Source of the DNA: Streptomyces aureoverticillatus
GTDB lineage: Bacteria > Actinomycetota > Actinomycetes > Streptomycetales > Streptomycetaceae
Direction: 5' to 3'
Length of the DNA: 64,000 bases
NCBI RefSeq assembly: GCF_014649395.1
Contig: NZ_BMSY01000003.1
Span: forward strand, 558,001 to 622,000
Position 1 is the first letter of the stretch; each line of letters starts with the position of its first letter. Both the position numbers and the translations under genes were made by a program. Positions 54,977 to 63,324 of the stretch are shown piece after piece. Under the pieces are notes generated by a model, which was given only the letters and a program-made list of their open reading frames with translations, had not been told where the DNA came from and did not search any database.

Positions 54977-57205
54977 CTACGGGTTCCTGCCGCCGTTGCC
55001 CCCGTTGCCGTTGCCGTTGCCGCCACCGCCGTTGCCGCCGCCCGGCTTCCCGTCGTCGTCGCCGCCGTCACCGCCGTCATCACCGCCGCCGTCACCACCG
55101 TCGTCCCCGTCGTCGTCACCGTCCCCGTGGTCCCGGTCGCGGTTCTTGTCGCCCGGGATGTGGACGGTGTTGAACTCGGGGTCCGGCTTGCCGGAGAGGG
55201 CGCCGCTCATCGCGTCGCGCCAGATCGGGCCGGGGACCTCGCCGCCGAAGACCTTGTCGTAGGGGCGGCCGCCGATCGTGATGGAGACCATGCGGCGCTC
55301 GTGGGCCGGGTCGCCGACCCAGACCGCGCCGGACATGTTCGGGGTGTAGCCCGCGAACCAGGCGGCGTACCGGCCGTCGGTCGTACCCGTCTTGCCCGCG
55401 CTGTCCCGGGAGCCGAGGCCGGCCTGCTTGCCCGTGCCGTCCTCGACCACGCCCTTGAGGAGGGTGTTGATCGTGTCGGCAGTCCTCTCCGACATGGCGC
55501 GCGAGCACGTCGACTTCGGCACCGGCAGGTCCTTGCCGCCGAGTGTGCGGATCGACTCGATGGCGATCGGCGTGCAGTACGTGCCGCGCGAGGCGAACGT
55601 CGCGTACGCGCTCGCCATCGTCAGCGGCGACACCTCCTGGGTGCCGAGCGCGATCGACGGCGCCTGGTCGATCGGCTTGCCGTTGGCGCGCTTGACGCCC
55701 ATCTTGTCGGCCATCTTCGTCACCGGGCAGATGCCGATGTCGCCGATCATCTCCACGAAGTAGGTGTTGACCGACTTCGCGGTCGCCTCCCGCATGCGGT
55801 AGGGCCCGACCTCGGACTCGTTCTCGTTGGTGAGCTTCTGGTTGCCGTAGTTCCGCCAGGTCTTGCCGTCACAGGCGGCGACCCGGTCGGGGTAGGGCAT
55901 CTCGTACGGCGAGTCGTACCGCTTGCGCGGCGACATGCCGCGCTCCAGGGCCGCCGCGGCCACGATCGGCTTGAACGTCGAACCGGGCTGGTAGCCCGCG
56001 CCGCCGCCCATCGCGTCGTCCACGGAGAGGTTCATCTCCGTCTCGTTCTTGCCGTAGCCGAACGGGCGGGACTGCCCCATGCCGAGGATCTTGCCGGTGC
56101 CGGGCTCGACGATGGTGGCGGCGGTCGCCACGTCGTCGGTCTGGTAGACGTGATCCTTTATCGAGTCCTGCACGGAGGCCTGGGTCTGCGGGTCCAGCGT
56201 CGTCCTGATGCGCAGCCCGCCGCGGTTCCACAGCTTGGCGCGGGCCTCCTTGGTCTTGCCGAAGACCGGGTCGTTCAGGAAGACCTTCTCGACGTACTTG
56301 CAGAAGAACCCGGCGCCCTTCACGGCGGTGATGCAGCCGTTCTTGGGGCGGCTGACGTTCAGCCCGAGGGGGGTCTTCTTGGCCTCGTCGGCCTCGCGCT
56401 GCGAGATGTCGTGCGTCTCGGCCATGCGCTGCAGTACGACGTTGCGGCGCTGCTTGGCCTCGGACTCGTCGTTCACCGGGTCGTACCGGCTCGGGGACTG
56501 CACGATGCCGGCGAGGAGGGCCGCCTCCTGGAGCTTGAGGTCGTCGGCGTGCTTGGAGAAGTACCGCTGCGAGGCCGCCTCGACTCCGTACGCCTGCTGA
56601 CCGAAGTAGGTGATGTTCAGGTAGTTCTTCAGGATCCGCTTCTTGCCGAGCTCCTCCTCGACCTGGATCGCGTACTTCAGCTCGCGGATCTTGCGGCCCA
56701 GCGTCTGCTGCGTGGCCTGCGCGACCTTGTCCGGGTCGTCGCCGGCCTCCTCCACGAAGACGTTCTTCACGTACTGCTGCGTGAGCGTGGAGGCGCCCTG
56801 CGCGACGCCGCCGCTCTGCGCGTTCTGGTTGACCGCGCGCAGGATGCCCTTGAGGTCCACCGCGCCGTGCTCGTAGAACCGGGAGTCCTCGATCGCGACG
56901 ATCGCCTTCTGCATGTACGGCGAGATGCGGTTCAGCGGGACCACGGTGCGGTCGCGCGAATACACCGTGGCGATGGCGCCGCCCGCCGAATCCATGATCG
57001 TGGTGCGCTGACTCAGCGGCGGCCGCTTCAAGTTGGCCGGGATCTCGTCGAAGCTGTCCACCGACCCCTTGGCCGCGAGCCCGATCACACCCGCCGCGGG
57101 CAGCGCGATCCCGGCGAGCACCGCGCCCGCGAGCACGCTCACGCCCAGGAACTTGGCGGCCTGCTGCACGGGGGAGAGACCGCCGCCCGATCGCTTGTTT
57201 GCCAT
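54977..57205 (-). CDS. Bifunctional penicillin-binding protein (transglycosylase/transpeptidase)
   Basis: A 742-residue class A PBP. It has one N-terminal membrane helix (FLGVSVLAGAVLAGIALPAAG), a GT51 domain with the catalytic Glu in IVAIEDSRFYEHGAVD, ASTLTQQYVKN and RRNVVLQRM, and a transpeptidase domain with the active Ser409-x-x-Lys in GSTFKP, SVN in KSVNTYF and KTGTT. The last 70 residues are Asp/Gly then Gly/Asn repeats, probably a flexible wall tether. It polymerises and cross-links peptidoglycan. It stands divergent to wblA. Confidence 0.95.
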   Translation of the reverse strand: MANKRSGGGLSPVQQAAKFLGVSVLAGAVLAGIALPAAGVIGLAAKGSVDSFDEIPANLKRPPLSQRTTIMDSAGGAIATVYSRDRTVVPLNRISPYMQKAIVAIEDSRFYEHGAVDLKGILRAVNQNAQSGGVAQGASTLTQQYVKNVFVEEAGDDPDKVAQATQQTLGRKIRELKYAIQVEEELGKKRILKNYLNITYFGQQAYGVEAASQRYFSKHADDLKLQEAALLAGIVQSPSRYDPVNDESEAKQRRNVVLQRMAETHDISQREADEAKKTPLGLNVSRPKNGCITAVKGAGFFCKYVEKVFLNDPVFGKTKEARAKLWNRGGLRIRTTLDPQTQASVQDSIKDHVYQTDDVATAATIVEPGTGKILGMGQSRPFGYGKNETEMNLSVDDAMGGGAGYQPGSTFKPIVAAAALERGMSPRKRYDSPYEMPYPDRVAACDGKTWRNYGNQKLTNENESEVGPYRMREATAKSVNTYFVEMIGDIGICPVTKMADKMGVKRANGKPIDQAPSIALGTQEVSPLTMASAYATFASRGTYCTPIAIESIRTLGGKDLPVPKSTCSRAMSERTADTINTLLKGVVEDGTGKQAGLGSRDSAGKTGTTDGRYAAWFAGYTPNMSGAVWVGDPAHERRMVSITIGGRPYDKVFGGEVPGPIWRDAMSGALSGKPDPEFNTVHIPGDKNRDRDHGDGDDDGDDGGDGGGDDGGDGGDDDGKPGGGNGGGGNGNGNGGNGGRNP

Positions 57206-57565
57206 GGGGGCAGCCTACGTTCTGATTCGCCGGACACGCGTATATGCCTTGGCCTAAGCTGCTCTCAACTGTCACAGCCGTGCGGTCCCGCAACAAGCCC
57301 CGTGCCGTTCCCGAATCCGGCCCCTTTCCGGCGGACCTCGAGAAACCCGGATGGAATCCCTGTCCGAATCCGCCACATGCGTCTTGTCGCGTCCCGCTGT
57401 GACCCAACTGAACTGCCCACATTTGCCGGGTTGGTCACGCATGTCGCCAGCTCACTCCGTCGGGTGATCTGCCGCTTACGCATAGTCCGTTCGGGCCATC
57501 CAAGATTGGGCCCGAAGGGGGTGTTGCGCTGTGCCCGCCTTCCGTAACGTCCTCAACTGGCGGCG

Positions 57566-57967
57566 GTGAATATGCCGCTGCCGCCGTGGGGGAGCCTCGA
57601 TTCGGGAGAGGACGGCGCCGGTATGGGCTGGGTAACCGACTGGAGTGCGCAGGCTGCCTGCCGCACTACCGATCCGGACGAACTGTTCGTACAAGGAGCA
57701 GCGCAGAACAGGGCCAAGGCAGTGTGCACCGGTTGCCCGGTGCGTACGGAGTGCCTGGCCGACGCGCTGGACAATCGCGTCGAATTCGGCGTGTGGGGTG
57801 GCATGACAGAGCGGGAGCGGCGCGCGTTGCTGCGCAGGCGCCCCACCGTCACCTCGTGGCGCAGGCTGCTCGAGACCGCACGCTCCGAGTACGAGCGTGG
57901 CACGGGCCTGCTGCCCGTGGACTTGGAGGACGAGGAAACCTACGAGAGCTACGCGGCCGTGGGCTGA
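57566..57967 (+). CDS. wblA: WhiB-family regulator WblA
   Basis: A WhiB-like iron-sulphur regulator. The four cluster cysteines lie in QAACRTTD, AVCTGCPVRTEC, followed by the GVWGGMTERERR turn and basic tail RRRPTVTSW. Sequence and neighbours (PBP on one side, ArsA-type ATPases on the other) match wblA, which governs the onset of sporulation and restrains antibiotic production. The 133-residue form starts at GTG 57566; a start at ATG 57623 behind GGGAGAGG is equally possible. The 360-bp leader 57206-57565 holds no gene and is presumably regulatory. Confidence 0.93.
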   Translation: MNMPLPPWGSLDSGEDGAGMGWVTDWSAQAACRTTDPDELFVQGAAQNRAKAVCTGCPVRTECLADALDNRVEFGVWGGMTERERRALLRRRPTVTSWRRLLETARSEYERGTGLLPVDLEDEETYESYAAVG

Positions 57968-58066
57968 CCCCACGTCACGCGGCACCACCGATCGCCTATC
58001 ACCGGCCCCCAGAGGTGCCGCCGCACACGGGCGGCACCGGGGCCGCCGGGGCATGGGCTCCCACCA

Positions 58067-58140
58067 GGCGGCATGGGTTCACACCCGACCCCCGGCGGCA
58101 TGGTTCACACCGGCCCCGGCGGCAGGGCTCTCACACCTGA
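58067..58140. repeat. Tandem repeats between wblA and the ArsA gene
   Basis: Three units beginning GGCGGCATGG/GGCGGCAGGG at 58067, 58094 and 58118, with period 24-27 bp and a shared TTCACACC core, lie past the wblA stop. Confidence 0.6.
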
Positions 58141-59471
58141 CCGCCGTCGCTCGCCTCCGCGAGCCGGTCGCCGATGGTGCGCAGGCCGTCCAGGTCGTGC
58201 ACATCGCCCGGCAGCGCGGCCACCTCGGCCACGGCCACTTCCGGGTGCAGCGCGGTGAAGCGGTCCCGCGTGTGCCGCTCGCGGGCGAGCAGGCGCATGC
58301 GCTCCGCGTGCAGCCGCAGCAGGCCTGCGGTGAGCTGCTCCACGGACGCGCCGGAATCGGTGTCTTCGGTTGGACGGGAACTGCCGGAAGCCTCAGGGGA
58401 GTTGGGAGCCTCGGACGCTGAGGAGTTACGTCCTCCTACCTTCCCGCCGTCCTGATCCACAATGCCGGACGCCTCAAGATTTTCCGCGGCCTGCTCCTCC
58501 GGGCCCTCCCCCCGTTCCTCCGGTCCCTCCTCGCGCTCCTCCAGGCTCTCCGCCGCCGCGAGCGCCCGCTCCGCCGACAGGCCGGCCGCCCCACTCCCGT
58601 GCACCCGGTTCAGGACCAGACCGGCCAGCGGCATGTCGTCCGCGGCGAGCCGCTCCACGAAGTACGCCGCCTCCCGCAGCGCGTCCCGCTCCGGCGACGC
58701 CACCACCAGGAACGCCGTCCCCGGCGCCTGCAACAGCCGGTACGTCGCGTCCGCGCGCTTGCGGAAGCCGCCGAACATGGTGTCCATCGCGGCCACGAAG
58801 GTCTGTACGTCCCGCAGCAGCTGGCCCCCGAGCAGCTTGCCCAGGGCGCCCGTCATCATCGACATCCCGACGTTCAGGAACTTCATGCCGGCCCGGCCGC
58901 CCACCTTCGCCGGGGCCATGAGCAGCCGGATCAGCTTTCCGTCGAGGAACGACCCGAGCCGCTTGGGCGCGTCCAGGAAGTCGAGGGCGCTGCGCGACGG
59001 AGGCGTGTCGACGACGATCAGGTCCCACTCGTCGCGGGAGCGCAGCTGCCCCAGCTTCTCCATCGCCATGTACTCCTGCGTGCCCGCGAAGCCCGCCGAG
59101 AGCGACTGGTAGAAGGGGTTGGAGAGGATGGCCTCGGCCCGGTCCTTGTCCGCGTGCGCCTCGACGATCTCGTCGAAGGTGCGCTTCATGTCGAGCATCA
59201 TGGCGTGCAGTTCGCCGCCGCCATGGACGTCCTTCACCCGCCGCGGCACGTTGTCCAGCGAGTCGATCCCCATGGACTGCGCCAGCCTGCGCGCCGGGTC
59301 GATCGTCAACACGACGACCGTGCGGCCCCGTTCGGCGGCGCGCAGCCCGAGCGCGGCCGCCGTGGTCGTCTTGCCGACGCCACCGGAGCCGCAGCACACC
59401 ACGATGCGGGTCTTCGGGTCGTCGAGCAGGGCGTCGACGTCGAGCGGGTCACGTGCCGGGTCGAGGCTCAT
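58131..59471 (-). CDS. ArsA/Get3-like ATPase, larger of a pair
   Basis: A 446-residue ATPase with deviant P-loop CGSGGVGKTTTAAALG, switch I VVLTIDPARRLAQ, VDTPPSRSALDFLD and ASPERDALREAAYF. Between the ATPase core and the C-terminal helices is a 90-residue insert of Glu/Ser repeats (EEREEGPEERGEGPEE). The family couples ATP binding to client protein or ion handling; arsenic genes are absent here. It is preceded by the second ArsA-type gene, and the two probably form a heterodimer. Confidence 0.92.
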   Translation of the reverse strand: MSLDPARDPLDVDALLDDPKTRIVVCCGSGGVGKTTTAAALGLRAAERGRTVVVLTIDPARRLAQSMGIDSLDNVPRRVKDVHGGGELHAMMLDMKRTFDEIVEAHADKDRAEAILSNPFYQSLSAGFAGTQEYMAMEKLGQLRSRDEWDLIVVDTPPSRSALDFLDAPKRLGSFLDGKLIRLLMAPAKVGGRAGMKFLNVGMSMMTGALGKLLGGQLLRDVQTFVAAMDTMFGGFRKRADATYRLLQAPGTAFLVVASPERDALREAAYFVERLAADDMPLAGLVLNRVHGSGAAGLSAERALAAAESLEEREEGPEERGEGPEEQAAENLEASGIVDQDGGKVGGRNSSASEAPNSPEASGSSRPTEDTDSGASVEQLTAGLLRLHAERMRLLARERHTRDRFTALHPEVAVAEVAALPGDVHDLDGLRTIGDRLAEASDGGQV

Positions 59472-59603
59472 GATTTTCCTGGTCTCCGCGTGGTGATGAG
59501 TGGTGTCGTGCCGTACGCCGCGCAGGCCGTCCTGCCGTACGCCACGAAGGCCGCGTACGCCGCCGGGCCGCGCGCCGCGACGGCCGCGTACGCCCCGCCG
59601 CGT

Positions 59604-60578
59604 TCACGAGACGCCCTGCTGCCGCAGCTCCGCCGCGAGCTCGTACAGGCCCCCCAGGTCGAGCCCGTCGGCCAGCAGGGGCAGTTCGTGCAGGGGCAGG
59701 CCGTGCTCGCCGAGGACGGCGCGCTGGGCGCCCTCCAGGGCGTACCGCTCGGCGTACTCGGCGGCCTGGGCGAGCAGCGGGTCGACGAGCCGCCCCGCGG
59801 CACCGCGGGCCCCGCCGAGGCCCGCGGCCGCCAGGGACTTCGCGATGGCCGTACGCGGCGTCCGCTCCAGGCCGAGCTCCAGCTCGGCCTCGTCGAGCAG
59901 CGCGGGGCGCACCATGTTCACGATGACGCGGCCCACCGGCAGCTGCGCGGCGCGCAGTTCGGCGATGCCGTCGACCGTCTCCTGGACCGGCATCTCCTCC
60001 AGGAGGGTCACCAAGTGCACGCTCGTCTCGGGAGACTTGAGCACCCGCATGACGGCCTGCGCCTGGTTGTGTATCGGCCCGATCTTGGCGAGCCCCGCCA
60101 CCTCGTCGTTCACGTTGAGGAAGCGGGTGATGCGGCCGGTCGGCGGGGCGTCCATGATCACGCAGTCGTACGCGTACCGTCCCCGCTTGTCCTTGCGGCG
60201 CACGGCCTCGCAGGCCTTGCCGGTCAGGAGTACGTCGCGCAGGCCCGGCGCGATGGTCGTGGCGAAGTCGACGGCGCCGAGCTTCTTCAGGGCGCGGCCG
60301 GCGCTGCCCAGCTTGTAGAACATCTGGAGGTAGTCCAGAAGGGCCAGTTCGGGGTCGATGGCGAGGGCGTACACCTCCCCGCCCCCCGGAGCGACGGCGA
60401 TCTTCCGCTCCTCGTAGGGCAGCGCTTCTGTCTCGAAGAGCTGCGCGATGCCCTGTCTGCCCTCGACCTCGACGAGGAGGGCGCGCTTGCCCTCGGTCGC
60501 GAGGGCGAGCGCGAGGGCCGCGGCGACCGTGGTCTTGCCGGTACCGCCCTTGCCGCTGACGACCTGGAGCCTGCTCAC
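59604..60578 (-). CDS. ArsA/Get3-like ATPase, smaller of a pair
   Basis: A 324-residue ATPase: P-loop VVSGKGGTGKTTVAAALA, LLVEVEGRQGIAQLF, DCVIMDAPPTGRITRFL and a C-terminal DGLDLGGLYELAAEL. The signature Lys of deviant Walker A (GKGGTGKT) is present. It lies 132 bp upstream of its partner on the same strand. The pair next to wblA is conserved in streptomycetes. Confidence 0.92.
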   Translation of the reverse strand: MSRLQVVSGKGGTGKTTVAAALALALATEGKRALLVEVEGRQGIAQLFETEALPYEERKIAVAPGGGEVYALAIDPELALLDYLQMFYKLGSAGRALKKLGAVDFATTIAPGLRDVLLTGKACEAVRRKDKRGRYAYDCVIMDAPPTGRITRFLNVNDEVAGLAKIGPIHNQAQAVMRVLKSPETSVHLVTLLEEMPVQETVDGIAELRAAQLPVGRVIVNMVRPALLDEAELELGLERTPRTAIAKSLAAAGLGGARGAAGRLVDPLLAQAAEYAERYALEGAQRAVLGEHGLPLHELPLLADGLDLGGLYELAAELRQQGVS

Positions 60579-60719
60579 GTCTTCGAGCCTAACCAGTCGC
60601 CCGGCGGGCTACGCATGAGGCTGCCCATGAGGCCGCTCCGGGAGCGGTTCGGGGGCCGCTTCCCTGGCTGTCTCCGGGCTCCGCGCGAGGCGGTGGCCGC
60701 CAGGCATTACAGTCGCCGT

Positions 60720-60881
60720 ATGACCAAGTGGGAATACGCAACCGTGCCGCTGCTCGTCCACGCCACGAAGCAGATCCTGGACACCTGGGGCGAGGACGGC
60801 TGGGAGCTCGTCCAGGTCGTGCCCGGGCCGAACAACCCCGAGCAGCTCGTGGCCTACCTGAAGCGGGAGAAGCAGGCGTGA
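60720..60881 (+). CDS. Small DUF4177 protein
   Basis: A 53-residue protein (WEYATVPLLVHATKQILDTWG, then GWELVQVV), the DUF4177 pattern. The function is unknown. Its stop overlaps the GTG of the RidA gene, so they are coupled. It is divergent from the ArsA genes. Confidence 0.88.
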   Translation: MTKWEYATVPLLVHATKQILDTWGEDGWELVQVVPGPNNPEQLVAYLKREKQA

Positions 60882-61348
60882 GCGGCGTGGTCGAGGCGCG
60901 CATCGCCGAACTCGGTCTGACCCTGCCCGCGGTCGTCCCGCCGCTCGCGGCGTACCGGCCCGCGATCCAGTCGGGTGTGTACGTGTACACGGCCGGCCAG
61001 CTCCCCATGGTGGACGGCAAGCTGCCGGTCACCGGCAAGGTCGGCGCGGAGGTCACGCCCGAGGAGGCCAAGGAACTCGCCCGCACCTGCGCGCTGAACG
61101 CGCTCGCGGCGGTCAAGTCCGTCGCCGGTGAACTCGACCGCATCGCGCGCGTCGTGAAGGTCACCGGGTTCGTCGCCTCGGCCCCCGACTTCACGGCCCA
61201 GCCCACCGTCATCAACGGCGCCAGCGAACTCCTCGGTGAGGTCCTCGGCGACAAGGGCGTCCACGCGCGCAGCGCGGTCGGCGTGGCGGTGCTTCCGCTG
61301 GACGCGCCGGTGGAGGTCGAGGTCCAGGTGGAGCTGCTGCCTTCGTAG
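60878..61348 (+). CDS. RidA (YjgF) family protein
   Basis: A 156-residue RidA homologue: VYTAGQLPMVDGKLPVTG, LARTCALNALAAVKSVAGEL, VKVTGFVASAPDF and the C-terminal ARSAVGVAVLPLDAPVEVEV. RidA enzymes hydrolyse reactive 2-aminoacrylate from PLP enzymes; the catalytic Arg of the ARSAVGV segment is present. GTGA overlap couples it to DUF4177. Confidence 0.93.
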   Translation: MSGVVEARIAELGLTLPAVVPPLAAYRPAIQSGVYVYTAGQLPMVDGKLPVTGKVGAEVTPEEAKELARTCALNALAAVKSVAGELDRIARVVKVTGFVASAPDFTAQPTVINGASELLGEVLGDKGVHARSAVGVAVLPLDAPVEVEVQVELLPS

Positions 61349-61472
61349 GCCTTGGGTGTTCTTCCGTAGTCCTTGAGTGGTCGTCCGTGGTTCGCGGGCG
61401 TTCTTCGGCGTCCTAGGTGCACCCACCAAGGAGCCTCTCGAACATCCGCACCACACCGGATAGCCTCCGCCC

Positions 61473-62375
61473 ATGGCAAATGGGCAGTGGTACCCACCGG
61501 AGTGGCCCGACCGCATCCGCGCCCTCGCGGCAGGCGAGCTGACGCCTGCGCCGCCCCGTGCCGCGGCCACGGTCATGCTCCTGCGGGACACCGGGAACAC
61601 AGGGAACATCGGGGGCACCGGAGCCCCCGGGGCGGGCCCCGAAGTGCACATGCTGCGTCGGCGCACGTCGATGCCCTTCGCCGGGGGTGCGTACGCGTAC
61701 CCCGGCGGCGGCGTCGACCCCCGCGACGACGACCGTCACATCCGCTGGGCCGGGCCGCCCCGCTCGGCCTGGGCGGCCCGCCTGGGCCTGGACGAGGCGG
61801 CCGCCCAGGCCACCGTGTGCGCGGCCGTCCGCGAGACGTACGAGGAAGCGGGCGTCCTGCTCGCGGGCGCGACCCCGGACACCGTCGTCGGCGACACCAC
61901 CGGCGACGACTGGGAGGCGGACCGCGCGGCCCTGGTGGCCCGCGACCTCTCCTTCGCCGAGTTCCTGGACCGCCGCGGCCTGGTCCTGCGCAGCGACCTC
62001 CTGGGCGCCTGGGCGCGCTGGATCACCCCGGAGTTCGAACCGCGCCGCTACGACACGTTCTTCTTCGTCGCCGCCCTGCCGCACGGCCAGCGCACCCGCA
62101 ACGCCTCCACGGAGGCCGACCGCACCGTCTGGATCAGCCCCGCGCGCGCAGCCGAGCGCTACGACCGCGGCGAACTCCTGATGATGCCGCCCACCATCGC
62201 CACGCTCCGCCAGCTCACCGCCTGCGCGACGGCCGCCGACGCCCTCGCCGCCGCCGCGACCCGCGACCTGACCCCCGTCCTGGCCCAGGCCCGCCTGGAG
62301 GACGGCGAGTTGATCCTGACCTGGCCGGGCCACGACGAGTTCACGAAACACATCCCGACGGGCGGCACGGCATGA
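61473..62375 (+). CDS. NUDIX hydrolase
   Basis: A 300-residue NUDIX protein: VMLLRDTGNTGNIGG start of the fold, GGAYAYPGGGVDPRDDD and the box ending CAAVRETYEEAGVLL, with a long insert between G and REx2EE elements typical of the larger NUDT-like branch. It probably hydrolyses CoA, nucleotide-sugar or similar diphosphates. Its stop overlaps a mini-ORF start. Confidence 0.92.
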   Translation: MANGQWYPPEWPDRIRALAAGELTPAPPRAAATVMLLRDTGNTGNIGGTGAPGAGPEVHMLRRRTSMPFAGGAYAYPGGGVDPRDDDRHIRWAGPPRSAWAARLGLDEAAAQATVCAAVRETYEEAGVLLAGATPDTVVGDTTGDDWEADRAALVARDLSFAEFLDRRGLVLRSDLLGAWARWITPEFEPRRYDTFFFVAALPHGQRTRNASTEADRTVWISPARAAERYDRGELLMMPPTIATLRQLTACATAADALAAAATRDLTPVLAQARLEDGELILTWPGHDEFTKHIPTGGTA

Positions 62376-62446
62376 CGGCGCGCCCGGCTTCGTACGCGTA
62401 CCCGGCCCCCACACCCTCGGACCCGACGGGAGTCACCCCCGCATGA
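62372..62446 (+). CDS. 24-codon coupling mini-ORF
   Basis: ATG at 62372 overlaps the NUDIX stop (ATGA) and its own stop overlaps the MBL start (ATGA at 62443). The peptide is Pro/Tyr/Thr-rich (MTARPASYAYPAPTPSD). It may only pass ribosomes from one gene to the next. Confidence 0.5.
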   Translation: MTARPASYAYPAPTPSDPTGVTPA

Positions 62447-63273
62447 CCGAAGCAGCCGCCCTCCCCGGCCAGCCCCGCGGCGGCGTACTCGGCGGCCCCG
62501 CCACCGACCGCGCCGTCAACGTCCTCGCGCCCAATCCGTCCGCGATGACCCTGGACGGCACCAACACCTGGATCGTCGCCGAACCGGGCTCCGACCTCGC
62601 GGTCGTCATCGACCCGGGCCCGCTCGACGAGGGGCACCTCGCCCGCGTGATCGCGACGGCGGAGGAGGCTGGACACCGCGTCGGGCTCACCCTGCTCACG
62701 CACGGCCACCCCGACCACGCCGAGGGCGCCGCCCGCTTCGCGGAGCTGACCGGCTCCAAGGTCCGCGCCCTCGACCCGGCGCTGCGCCTCGGCGACGAGG
62801 GCCTCGCGGCGGGCGACGTGATCACGACGGGCGGCCTGGAGCTGCGCGTCGTACCGACGCCCGGACACACCGCCGACTCCCTCTGCTTCCACCTGCCCGC
62901 CGACCGCGCGGTGCTGACCGGCGACACGATCCTCGGCCGCGGCACCACGGTCGTCGCGCACCCCGACGGCCGCCTCGGCGACTACCTGGACTCGCTGCGC
63001 CGGCTGCGCTCCCTGACGGTCGACGACGGCGTGCACACGGTGCTGCCGGGCCACGGCCCGGTCCTGGAGGACGCGCAGGGCGCGGTGGAGTTCTACCTGG
63101 CGCACCGGGCGAACCGCCTCGCCCAGGTGGAGACGGCGGTCGAGAACGGGTACGTGGCGCCGGGTGACGTGGTGGCGCATGTGTACGCGGACGTGGACCG
63201 GTCGCTGTGGCCGGCGGCGGAGCTGTCGGTGCGGGCGCAGCTGGACTATCTGCGGGAGCACGGGCTGGTCTAG
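62443..63273 (+). CDS. MBL-fold metallo-hydrolase
   Basis: A 276-residue metallo-beta-lactamase-fold hydrolase with the zinc motif THGHPDHAEG (His87, His89, Asp91, His92), PTPGHTADSLCFHLP, LTGDTILGRG and PGHGPV. It resembles LACTB2-like RNases/hydrolases. It is in one operon with the NUDIX gene through the mini-ORF. Confidence 0.93.
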   Translation: MTEAAALPGQPRGGVLGGPATDRAVNVLAPNPSAMTLDGTNTWIVAEPGSDLAVVIDPGPLDEGHLARVIATAEEAGHRVGLTLLTHGHPDHAEGAARFAELTGSKVRALDPALRLGDEGLAAGDVITTGGLELRVVPTPGHTADSLCFHLPADRAVLTGDTILGRGTTVVAHPDGRLGDYLDSLRRLRSLTVDDGVHTVLPGHGPVLEDAQGAVEFYLAHRANRLAQVETAVENGYVAPGDVVAHVYADVDRSLWPAAELSVRAQLDYLREHGLV

Positions 63274-63324
63274 GGAGCCGGCGTCTGGGGGGGGCTGACG
63301 GTCTAAGGCGACGGTGTCCGGGGC

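Noticed and set aside
55127..57547. An 806-codon frame antisense to the penicillin-binding protein
   Set aside because: It is a shadow of the PBP gene, whose motifs are unambiguous.
58131..60578. Arsenic resistance operon
   Set aside because: The two ATPases resemble ArsA/Get3, but no arsB, arsC, arsD or arsR is nearby and the setting next to wblA is a conserved core locus.
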